The notes under the pieces were generated by a model. It was not told the DNA's origin. It saw only the letters and a program-made list of their open reading frames with translations, and made no database searches. The translations under genes were made by a program, and so were the position numbers. From an uncultured Collinsella sp. (lineage in GTDB: Bacteria; Actinomycetota; Coriobacteriia; Coriobacteriales; Coriobacteriaceae): DNA of 5,109 nucleotides. This document shows positions 1 through 5,017 of the stretch, in pieces. Every line of letters starts with the position of its first letter. The stretch's first letter is position 1. The stretch spans positions 1-5,109 of the forward strand of contig CAUBMI010000101.1 of NCBI GenBank assembly GCA_958436995.1. Reading direction: 5' to 3'.

Positions 1-80
1 TGGGGCATAGCCCCGCTTCATCTCCTCTCGCGCAGCCAACTGAATGATGCGATTTTGGTGCTGGAAGATGGGGAGAGCTC
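1..80. other. Upstream flank with RBS of the first gene
   Basis: This short leader holds a GGGGAG ribosome binding site at 70-75, 5 nt before the ATG at 81. Upstream of that ATG its own frame is closed by a TGA at 45-47. A GGGGC-ATA-GCCCC hairpin lies at 2-14. One plus-strand frame is open from the window edge to a TAG at 154-156, so the 3' end of an upstream gene overlapping the next one cannot be excluded. On the minus strand, ATGs at 21 and 8 behind a purine-rich stretch could start a divergent gene outside the window. I see no clear sigma-70 promoter here. Neither partial gene is supported well enough to call. Confidence 0.3.
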
Positions 81-1550
81 ATGGCTTCTTCTGATGCAAC
101 ACAACGATCAGTCCTTGCTGGACTTTCCTGCGGAATCGGCCTTGCCGCTCCCGTAGTGATGTATGCTGCCACGCTGCCGTTTTCGTCGGTGAACGAGACG
201 GTCGTCGCGGGCGCTGTTCCCTTTGCCGTGGGTGCGGTGGCGGGCGTGGGTATCTATGCCGCCTCGCTCGGCATTTCTGAATATCGCGCGCAGCATGCCG
301 AGCGCCTGTTCCAGCCCGACGCCATGGGTGGCGCTGCGAACGTTAACCAGCATCAAAATGAGTTCCAGACCGCCTCGATGCCCGCCCAACAGCAGTGGGC
401 TGCCCCTCAGGGCGTTGCTACTGCGGCTCCTGCCGTTGAGGAAAACGCCGCGCAGCCCTCTTCGGTTTTCTCCGGCCTGACCGGTGCCTTCCAGCGCCGT
501 CGTGCCGACGATGGCGTCCCCACCATCGCCCGCGCCGCAGACGCCATGAGCGAGGCCGACGCCTGGTCCATGATCGATAGCATGCTCGACGACGATTCGC
601 CGGTCAGCTGCGATCCCACGCGCTCACGCGACGTCTACCAGGTCGCTATCGACGAGCTTACCTACGGCGGTAAGACCGGATCCTATAACCGCGATGACAT
701 TGCTGCCGCTGCGCGCGCCGTCTCGGGCTCTCATGCCGCCCCTGCGGGCAGCACGGCTGCCTTTGTGGCGCTCGTGGCTAACGCCGCCAACAACGCCGCC
801 ACGGCTCAATCCGTTACGTATGACACTGCCGTGCCCGTGACTCCGGCTGCCGCCACTGTCGTTGACCCCTACGCCGACGAGCCGCTGGCCGTCGACGAGG
901 AGACTATTGCCGCCCGTCGTGCTGCCGAAAGCTCGCTGTGGGGCGCTCCTGTACAGCAGCAGGCGGCGGAGGCGGTGCCGTACAACGCGAACCTTGCCAA
1001 CATGCCGATCATCAGCGACGCCTCTGCTGCGGCTATCGATCTCGATGACCTTGACGAGCCGGTCATCTCGAACGACATGCCGTATGTAGTCGCCGCCCCG
1101 GTCGATGTCCCGGCCTCCGCGTCCCAGTCCGTCGCTGCCGATGAGCCTGTCGATGCGACTCCCGAGGAAGACGTCCCCATGGCCGATTATTCGGGCCACG
1201 AGGGCATGTGGGCAGCCGCTGCCGCAATTTTGGACGAGGTCGTCGAGCCTGTTCCCGTTGTCGCTCCGGTGTTTACGAGCGCTCCTCAGTCCGCTGCCCC
1301 CGCTTACGTTGGTCGCCACAGCGCCGTGTTCCCCGAGGACACCGCGCGCATCTCGCGCGAAGGTATCGAGCGTGCCGAGGCCATTGCTGCCGGCATCATG
1401 GAGAACCGTCGTCACGAGCGCGTCAATCAGATTCTCGAGGAGGAGATCGACCGCCTGCAGTCTGCAGCGGTGAGGCGCACGGGCCGTGCCTATCTGAGTG
1501 TTATCGAGGGTGGCACCGCCAGCTTTGAGCCGCTCTGTGCGGAGGCATAA
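81..1550 (+). CDS. Ala-rich two-TM membrane protein, unknown function
   Basis: I do not recognise a family for this 489-residue protein. Two hydrophobic segments (about 11-31 and 41-64) form a probable membrane hairpin. Arginines follow the second helix (EYRAQHAERL, 67-76), so by the positive-inside rule the remaining tail of about 420 residues is probably cytoplasmic. About one fifth of all residues are Ala. Residues 80-135 and 240-415 are Ala/Pro/Val/Asp/Glu-rich and probably disordered. A more ordered stretch covers about 145-215 (AWSMIDSML, DVYQVAIDEL). A charged helix that could form a coiled coil covers about 420-465 (IERAEAIAAGIMENRR, RVNQILEEEIDRL). I found only one lysine (K198) against many arginines. 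Cys17 lies in the first helix but lacks a proper lipobox. The ATG at 81 is the first start after an in-frame stop and has a good GGGGAG site. The gene lies 7 nt upstream of a VanZ-family gene, probably in one operon. The reading frame is secure; the function is unknown. Confidence 0.88.
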   Translation: MASSDATQRSVLAGLSCGIGLAAPVVMYAATLPFSSVNETVVAGAVPFAVGAVAGVGIYAASLGISEYRAQHAERLFQPDAMGGAANVNQHQNEFQTASMPAQQQWAAPQGVATAAPAVEENAAQPSSVFSGLTGAFQRRRADDGVPTIARAADAMSEADAWSMIDSMLDDDSPVSCDPTRSRDVYQVAIDELTYGGKTGSYNRDDIAAAARAVSGSHAAPAGSTAAFVALVANAANNAATAQSVTYDTAVPVTPAAATVVDPYADEPLAVDEETIAARRAAESSLWGAPVQQQAAEAVPYNANLANMPIISDASAAAIDLDDLDEPVISNDMPYVVAAPVDVPASASQSVAADEPVDATPEEDVPMADYSGHEGMWAAAAAILDEVVEPVPVVAPVFTSAPQSAAPAYVGRHSAVFPEDTARISREGIERAEAIAAGIMENRRHERVNQILEEEIDRLQSAAVRRTGRAYLSVIEGGTASFEPLCAEA

Positions 1551-1557
1551 CTTCTGC

Positions 1558-2007
1558 ATGCTTAAACTCGATCGAAAATGGGCGGTCGCGACCTGCCTGA
1601 TGGTGCTGCTCATCTGGGGCAATTCGATGGTTCCCGGCACGGGGTCCGGTTCATTGAGCCTGTCGATTATGGAGGCCGTACGCGGCTTTCTGCACGGCAT
1701 AGGGCTTCCGTATGAGTGGGTGACCAACTTCGTCGTTCGCAAGTGCGCGCATTTTACCGAGTACATGGTGCTCGGCATTCTGGCGACGCACGCTTTCGAT
1801 ATCGAGGGCCGTCGTACCTTTGACGTGCTGCTTCCCACGGCGGTGTTCCTGCTGCTGATTCCCTCGATTGACGAGACGATTCAGCTCTTTGTGCCCGGTC
1901 GCGCCGGTATGATCACCGACGTGATGATCGACTGCTGCGGAACGGCAACGGGCGTTGTGCTTCGATATCTTCTACGATCGCTCATATGTGCCAAAAAGGC
2001 CGCCTAG
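1558..2007 (+). CDS. VanZ family membrane protein
   Basis: This 149-residue protein carries the two signature blocks of the VanZ family: RKCAHFTEY at 61-69, and the stretch 103-125 with the DETIQLFVPGR core followed by ITDVMID. About four membrane segments are visible (roughly 7-24, 58-80, 86-104 and 119-140). Family members are small integral membrane proteins. The founder gives low-level teicoplanin resistance in the vanA cluster, but most chromosomal homologues have no proven role, and no vanHAX-type genes are present here, so a resistance call is not justified. I chose the ATG at 1558 because a GGAGG lies 12 nt upstream, inside the end of the preceding gene, and because the hydrophobic start fits the family. 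The frame is open back to an ATG at 1498, but that would add 20 residues overlapping the previous gene. A strong hairpin overlaps the stop codon, so this is the last gene of the operon. Confidence 0.9.
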   Translation: MLKLDRKWAVATCLMVLLIWGNSMVPGTGSGSLSLSIMEAVRGFLHGIGLPYEWVTNFVVRKCAHFTEYMVLGILATHAFDIEGRRTFDVLLPTAVFLLLIPSIDETIQLFVPGRAGMITDVMIDCCGTATGVVLRYLLRSLICAKKAA

Positions 2008-2044
2008 GACACATTGCTTGGTCCTTAGGCGGCCTTTCTTTGTT
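1995..2044 (+). terminator. Bidirectional intrinsic terminator after vanZ-like gene
   Basis: The left arm is 1995-2010 and the right arm 2021-2037. About 16 pairs form, with one bulged base and a 10-nt loop, followed by CTTTGTTT on the plus strand. On the minus strand the same stem is followed by TTTTT (complement of the A-run at 1993-1997), so it could also stop transcripts from the convergent sugar kinase gene, which ends at 2122. The left arm contains the TAG stop of the vanZ-like gene. Confidence 0.88.
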
Positions 2045-2121
2045 TGGGGGCTTATACGGGGCGTGGCGGCGTTATCCCGTAGGATGGGATTGCTGAACGT
2101 TGCGGCGCCCCTTTGGCGCGC

Positions 2122-3015
2122 CTACTGCTGAAGCGCGGCGGCACCCAGGGCCAGGCAGCCCATGATGCCCTGCTTGCCCTCGAGACTATTGTTGACAATG
2201 TAGGTGTCGATATCGTTGACCTCGGGCGTGACGATGTAGCCGTTGAGCATCTCGGCGCACTTTTTGCGGGCGAGCGGCACGATAGGGGTGTGATCGGCAA
2301 CGCCACCGCCGATGATGATCTTCTGCGGGGCATAGCACAGCGTGTAGGTCATGAGCGCCTGCGCCAGATAGCCTGCGAGCAGGTCCATGGCCTCCGGGTC
2401 GCCGGCCATCTCTCCGGCGCTCTTGCCACTCCAGCGCTTTTTGACGCCGGGGCCGGCGATGAGGCCCTCGAGGCAGTTGTCGTGGAAGGGGCAGGCGCTA
2501 TGCTCGCCGATGGTGTCGCGCGGGTCGCGTGTGACCAGGATGTGGCCGGCCTCGGGATGCATCATGCCGTGGACGAGCTGACCGCCCGAGAGGACGCCGG
2601 CGCCCACGCCGGTACCGATCGTCAAGTACACCACGTCGGTGAGGCCCTGCGCGCAGCCAAAGGTGACCTCGCCCAAGCAGGCGACGTTGACGTCGGTGTC
2701 GTAGCCGCAGGGAATATTGAGCTCGTTTTGGATGGTGCCCAGCAGGTCAAAGTAGCGCCATGCGGTCTTGGGCGTCTCCAAGATCTTGCCGTACTGAGGG
2801 GAGGCGGGGTTGACCGCGGTGGGGCCAAAGGCGCCGATGCCCAGCGCGTCGATGCCCTTGTCGGCAAACCATGCGTTGACGGCCTTGACGGTCTCCTGCG
2901 GGGTCGTGGTCGCGATCTGCTCGTGCTCCAGGACCGTACCGTCTGCATAGCCCGTGGCGCACACCATCTTGGTGCCGCCGGCCTCGAGCGCTCCGATAAG
3001 CTGCTGCTCTGCCAT
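2122..3015 (-). CDS. ROK family fructokinase-type sugar kinase
   Basis: This 297-residue protein is a cytoplasmic ATP-dependent hexokinase of the ROK family. It looks most like the fructokinase branch typified by Bacillus subtilis GmuE/YdhR (fructose to fructose 6-phosphate). The visible motifs are the N-terminal phosphate-binding loop EAGGTK (11-16), GAFGP (61-65), TDVN with the likely catalytic Asp108 (107-110), TIGTGVGAG (132-140), HPEAGH (153-158) and GGG (236-238). The zinc site typical of this branch appears as His158 with Cys175-Pro-Phe-His178 and Cys181. There is no N-terminal helix-turn-helix, so it is an enzyme and not a ROK repressor. Its length matches the roughly 300 residues usual for the branch. 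The start at 3015 has AAGGGG at 3022-3027 upstream. It has its own promoter region with tandem operator-like repeats. No sugar hydrolase or transporter lies beside it, so exact sugar specificity (fructose, mannose or glucose) is inferred from similarity only. Confidence 0.93.
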   Translation of the reverse strand: MAEQQLIGALEAGGTKMVCATGYADGTVLEHEQIATTTPQETVKAVNAWFADKGIDALGIGAFGPTAVNPASPQYGKILETPKTAWRYFDLLGTIQNELNIPCGYDTDVNVACLGEVTFGCAQGLTDVVYLTIGTGVGAGVLSGGQLVHGMMHPEAGHILVTRDPRDTIGEHSACPFHDNCLEGLIAGPGVKKRWSGKSAGEMAGDPEAMDLLAGYLAQALMTYTLCYAPQKIIIGGGVADHTPIVPLARKKCAEMLNGYIVTPEVNDIDTYIVNNSLEGKQGIMGCLALGAAALQQ

Positions 3016-3053
3016 AGTGATCCCCTTACCAGGATAAGTTGCTCTTTGTCTAA

Positions 3054-3092
3054 AGTATAGCGCTATAAAATAATTAAGAAAGCGCTATAAAA
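3054..3092 (-). promoter_or_regulatory. Promoter and tandem operator-like repeats of the sugar kinase
   Basis: On the minus strand the 12-mer TTTTATAGCGCT occurs twice, at 3092-3081 and 3070-3059. The start-to-start distance is 22 bp, about two helical turns. The proximal copy extends into a perfect 12-nt palindrome, TATAGCGCTATA (3056-3067). A good -10 box, TATACT (3054-3059), overlaps the edge of this palindrome and would give a leader of roughly 30 nt before the kinase start. No convincing -35 box is seen (CTTTCT at 17-bp spacing). An A/T-flanked palindrome with a central CG resembles operators of LacI-type sugar regulators. Binding there would block the promoter. The regulator is not encoded in this window. 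Confidence 0.6.
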
Positions 3093-3129
3093 AGAAACCT
3101 CGCAACGTTACGGACGGTGCGAGGTTTCT
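3087..3129 (-). terminator. Intrinsic terminator of the aminotransferase gene
   Basis: An 11-bp perfect stem (AGAAACCTCGC at 3093-3103 with GCGAGGTTTCT at 3119-3129, plus strand) closes a 15-nt loop. On the minus strand it is followed by TTTTT (complement of 3089-3093). It lies 28 nt beyond the aminotransferase stop. Its T-run abuts the distal operator-like repeat of the kinase gene, so the two minus-strand genes are separate transcription units. Confidence 0.9.
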
Positions 3130-3156
3130 ATGCTTGCCTTAACTGCCGGGTCGTTC

Positions 3157-4338
3157 TTACCCGCGCGGCTTGATTTTATCACGCAGCGACTTGAGGTTCT
3201 CCAGCGCCGCGTTGAGCGTCTCGTCACGCTTGGCAAAGTGGAAACGAATCAGATGGTTGACGGGCTCGCGGAAGAAGCTCGATCCGGGGACAGCGCCCAC
3301 GCCCACCTTAGACGCGAGGTCCTCACAGAAGTCAAGGTCGCTGTCATAGCCAAACTCCGAGATATCCATCATCACGTAGTAGGCGCCCTGCGGCACGTTA
3401 TGCTCAAGACCGATGCTGTCGAGTCCCTGGCAGAACAGGTCGCGCTTGGCGGTATAGAGGTCAAGGACCTCATCGTAATAGCTGTCGTCGAAGTTGAGGG
3501 CGGTGACGACGGCTTCCTGCAGGGGAGCGGCGGCACCCACGGTGAGGAAGTCGTGGACCTTCTTGATGCGCTCGGTGATCTGGGCTGGGGCAATGGTGTA
3601 GCCCAGACGCCAGCCGGTGATGGAGTAGGTCTTAGACAGTGAGCTGCAGCTGATGGTGCGCTCAAACATGCCGGGCAGCGTGGCCATGTACACGTGCTCG
3701 TGGGGCGCGTAGACGATGTGCTCGTAGACTTCGTCGGTGATGCAGTAGGCGTCGTACTTTTTGCAGAGGTCGGCGATAAAGGTGAGCTCCTCGCGGGTAA
3801 AGACCTTGCCGCAGGGGTTGGACGGGTTGCACAGGACGATTGCTTTGGGATCGTTGTCGCGGAAGGCCGCCTCGAGGACTTCACGGTCGAAGTCATAGGT
3901 GGGCGGGTTGAGCGGCACATAGATGGGCGCAGCCCCCGAGAGAATGGTGTCAGCGCCGTAGTTCTCGTAGAACGGCGAGAAGATTACGACCTTGTCGCCG
4001 GGGTTCGTGACCGTCATCATGGCGGCCATCATGGCCTCGGTGGAGCCGCAGGTGACTACGATGTTCTGGTTGGGGTCAACCGGCATGCCCATAAAGTGCT
4101 CCTGCTTGGTGGCAAGCGCCTCGCGCATGGCCTGGGAGCCCCAGGTGATGGAGTACTGGTGGTAAAGCGGCTTGGGGTCGGTGGCAATGGTGCTGAGGCT
4201 ATCGAGCAGCTGCGCCGGGGGATCGAAATCGGGGAAGCCCTGCGACAGGTTGACGGCACCATACTTGTTGGAGATGCGCGTCATGCGGCGGATGACCGAA
4301 TCGGTAAACGCCGCCGTGCGGTTGGAGAGTTCTTTCAT
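3157..4338 (-). CDS. PLP-dependent class I/II aminotransferase
   Basis: This 393-residue cytoplasmic protein is a fold-type I aminotransferase. It transfers an amino group from an amino acid to a 2-oxo acid through pyridoxal phosphate. Visible landmarks are VNLSQGFPDFDPP (29-41), the cofactor-phosphate segment CGSTEAM (97-103), NPSNPCG with Asn174, DEVYEH with Asp202 and Tyr205, the SLSKTYSITGWR block with Schiff-base Lys236 and Arg244, and the substrate-carboxylate Arg365 in IRFHFA. The LSQGFPDF signature places it near the aspartate, aromatic, methionine or kynurenine-type subgroup, but the substrate cannot be read from sequence. I chose the ATG ending at 4338 because AAAGGA lies 5 nt upstream of it and the protein then begins at the family's usual place. 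The frame is open 52 codons further, but that extension is AT-rich and looks like promoter DNA. The gene has its own terminator at 3087-3129. It is divergent from the tRNA unit and shows no metabolic link to its neighbours. Confidence 0.94.
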   Translation of the reverse strand: MKELSNRTAAFTDSVIRRMTRISNKYGAVNLSQGFPDFDPPAQLLDSLSTIATDPKPLYHQYSITWGSQAMREALATKQEHFMGMPVDPNQNIVVTCGSTEAMMAAMMTVTNPGDKVVIFSPFYENYGADTILSGAAPIYVPLNPPTYDFDREVLEAAFRDNDPKAIVLCNPSNPCGKVFTREELTFIADLCKKYDAYCITDEVYEHIVYAPHEHVYMATLPGMFERTISCSSLSKTYSITGWRLGYTIAPAQITERIKKVHDFLTVGAAAPLQEAVVTALNFDDSYYDEVLDLYTAKRDLFCQGLDSIGLEHNVPQGAYYVMMDISEFGYDSDLDFCEDLASKVGVGAVPGSSFFREPVNHLIRFHFAKRDETLNAALENLKSLRDKIKPRG

Positions 4339-4420
4339 GCCTATCCTTTCGAGCATTGGGTGGAGCAAGTTTACTCCTATGGAATCGATGGGATTTGCTT
4401 GAAATGGTCTCGAAAAACTC

Positions 4421-4439
4421 TTTTCAAAATTCTTGAAAA
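4421..4439. repeat. AT-rich inverted repeat in the divergent promoter region
   Basis: TTTTCAA (4421-4427) and TTGAAAA (4433-4439) are exact inverted arms around a 5-nt spacer. The site lies about 80 bp upstream of the aminotransferase start and just upstream of the tRNA promoter. A further CTTGAAA at 4398-4404 repeats one half-site. With no T-run and an AT-only stem it is a poor terminator, so a protein-binding site is more likely. I found no clear -35/-10 pair for the aminotransferase in this intergenic stretch. Confidence 0.4.
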
Positions 4440-4446
4440 TTGGGGC

Positions 4447-4475
4447 TTGCATCGCGTGGCGTTCCTTGCAATAAT
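4447..4475 (+). promoter_or_regulatory. Likely promoter of the tRNA-His/Lys/Lys unit
   Basis: TTGCAT (4447-4452) and AATAAT (4470-4475) are separated by 17 bp. The -10 box matches five of six consensus bases; the -35 box matches only the first three. The expected start point near 4482 leaves about 20 nt of 5' leader before tRNA-His. The position directly ahead of the first tRNA supports the call. Confidence 0.6.
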
Positions 4476-4501
4476 AGTCGAGCGCGAAGCGCACAGGACA
4501 C

Positions 4502-4579
4502 GGTGGGTGTAGCTCAGTTGGCTAGAGCGACGGGTTGTGGTCCCGTAGGTCGAGGGTTCGAGTCCCTTTACCCACCCCA
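4502..4579 (+). tRNA. tRNA-His (anticodon GTG)
   Basis: A complete cloverleaf decodes CAC/CAT. The acceptor stem pairs 4503-4509 with 4569-4575, including one G-U pair. The extra 5' guanine at 4502, the identity element of histidine tRNAs, faces the discriminator C at 4576. The D arm is 4512-4528. The anticodon stem ACGGG/CCCGT closes a loop with GTG at 4537-4539. The T arm is 4552-4568. CCA is encoded at 4577-4579. It is the first tRNA of the unit. Confidence 0.97.
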
Positions 4580-4601
4580 GTTCTTGCTTCGTGTTGATAT
4601 C

Positions 4602-4677
4602 GGGTCGTTAGCTCAGTTGGTAGAGCAGGGGACTCTTAATCCCAAGGTCCAGGGTTCGACCCCCTGACGGCCCACCA
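4602..4677 (+). tRNA. tRNA-Lys (anticodon CTT), copy 1
   Basis: A complete 76-nt cloverleaf with encoded CCA decodes AAG. The acceptor GGGTCGT pairs with ACGGCCC, including a T-G wobble at the fourth pair. The anticodon loop CTCTTAA puts CTT at 4635-4637. The T stem is CAGGG/CCCTG. The outermost anticodon-stem pair (27-43) is a G-A mismatch. It lies 22 nt after tRNA-His. The palindrome GATATC occurs both directly before the gene (4596-4601) and 3 nt after its CCA (4681-4686), and the two could pair in the precursor. Confidence 0.97.
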
Positions 4678-4690
4678 CACGATATCTCCT

Positions 4691-4720
4691 CTAAAGTCCG
4701 CCACCACGGACTTTAGCTTT
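4691..4720 (+). terminator. Hairpin between the two tRNA-Lys genes, weak terminator
   Basis: A perfect 10-bp stem (CTAAAGTCCG at 4691-4700, CGGACTTTAG at 4707-4716) has the loop CCACCA and is followed only by CTTT before the next tRNA begins at 4721. The short T-run makes full termination unlikely. It could be a partial terminator that lowers expression of the second tRNA-Lys, or a processing or spacer structure. Confidence 0.5.
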
Positions 4721-4796
4721 GGGTCGTTAGCTCAGTTGGTAGAGCAGGGGACTCTTAATCCCAAGGTCCAGGGTTCGACCCCCTGACGGCCCACCA
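4721..4796 (+). tRNA. tRNA-Lys (anticodon CTT), copy 2
   Basis: It is identical in all 76 positions to the copy at 4602-4677, including the encoded CCA and the G-A mismatch at pair 27-43. The anticodon CTT lies at 4754-4756. It lies 43 nt behind copy 1, most of that spacer being a hairpin. Perfect identity indicates recent duplication or ongoing gene conversion. Its 3' 20 nt and the downstream terminator recur 177 bp further on. Confidence 0.97.
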
Positions 4797-4863
4797 AAGC
4801 ATGTTAAGACGGTCAGCGAAAGTTGGCCGTCTTTTTTGTTAACCTCGCATGGGGTCGAACCCG
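4777..4863 (+). repeat. Direct repeat copy A: tRNA-Lys 3' end, terminator, flank
   Basis: This 87-bp segment begins inside the T-loop of tRNA-Lys copy 2, covers its 3' 20 nt with CCA, the terminator, and the flank up to GGGGTCGAACCCG. It matches 4954-5040 without gaps at 81 of 87 positions by my count. The differences are at 4800, 4801, 4820, 4841, 4846 and 4847. Confidence 0.9.
4806..4840 (+). terminator. Terminator of the tRNA unit
   Basis: Left arm 4806-4817 and right arm 4822-4833 form 12 pairs, including T-G and G-T wobbles, closed by a GAAA tetraloop and followed by a run of six T (4832-4837). It lies 9 nt after the CCA of the last tRNA-Lys. Confidence 0.95.
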
Positions 4864-4959
4864 TCGGGGCGCGGAGCTGAGGAAATGCGTGAGCATTTAC
4901 CAGCGCAGCGCGCAAGGCGCGAAGCGCCGCAGCGGCCGCCTGCGCAGCAGGCTGACCCC
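4851..4959. other. GC-rich stretch with several perfect hairpins
   Basis: GGGGTC (4851-4856) and GACCCC (4954-4959) can close a domain holding three perfect hairpins: AAATGC/GCATTT with a GTGA loop (4883-4898), GGCGC/GCGCC with a GAA loop (4916-4928) and GCCTGC/GCAGGC with a GCA loop (4938-4952). A GCGGCCGC palindrome lies at 4932-4939. The stretch separates the two direct repeats and shows no plausible coding sequence. It may be an interspersed REP-like or MITE-like repeat or simply structured spacer. It lies downstream of a strong terminator, so transcription is uncertain. Confidence 0.45.
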
Positions 4960-4973
4960 CTGACGGCCCACCA
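4954..4973 (+). pseudogene. 3' fragment of tRNA-Lys
   Basis: These 20 nt are identical to the last 20 nt of both tRNA-Lys genes, from the T-loop GACC through the 3' T stem, acceptor strand, discriminator A and CCA. The 56 nt that would form the rest of the tRNA are absent and replaced by unrelated GC-rich DNA, so it cannot make a tRNA. It marks either an old attachment site or the remains of a third tandem tRNA-Lys. Confidence 0.85.
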
Positions 4974-4982
4974 AAGATTGTT

Positions 4983-5017
4983 AAGACGGTCAGCGATAGT
5001 TGGCCGTCTTTTTTGTT
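4983..5017 (+). terminator. Second copy of the tRNA terminator
   Basis: It has the same 12-bp stem and six-T run as the terminator at 4806-4840, with a GATA loop in place of GAAA. The stem is fully preserved. No intact gene lies directly upstream; only the tRNA-Lys fragment does. It may act as a backup for read-through from the tRNA unit. Confidence 0.85.

Noticed and set aside
81..140. Lipoprotein signal at Cys17 of the first gene
   Set aside because: The residue at -3 from the cysteine is Gly instead of Leu/Val/Ile, the n-region lacks a clear positive charge, and a second membrane helix follows.
624..1838. Long minus-strand open frame (404 codons) opposite the first two genes
   Set aside because: It is an antisense shadow of high-GC coding sequence. 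Its translation is Arg/Gly/Ser-rich with no family features, and the plus-strand genes have proper ribosome sites and, for the second, clear VanZ motifs.
1558..2007. Glycopeptide resistance gene
   Set aside because: The VanZ family is large and mostly not tied to resistance. No vanHAX, vanRS or other resistance genes are present in the window.
2113..3060. Plus-strand open frame (315 codons) opposite the sugar kinase
   Set aside because: It mirrors the kinase codons. The minus strand has the full set of ROK motifs and a ribosome site, and the plus-strand product has no recognisable features.
4339..4494. 52-codon N-terminal extension of the aminotransferase
   Set aside because: The extension is AT-rich, has no similarity to the family's usual N-terminus and covers the divergent promoter region. 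The internal ATG ending at 4338 has a good AAAGGA site.
3694..4512. Plus-strand open frame opposite the aminotransferase
   Set aside because: It is a shadow frame. The aminotransferase on the minus strand has every catalytic motif, and this frame runs into the tRNA-His gene.
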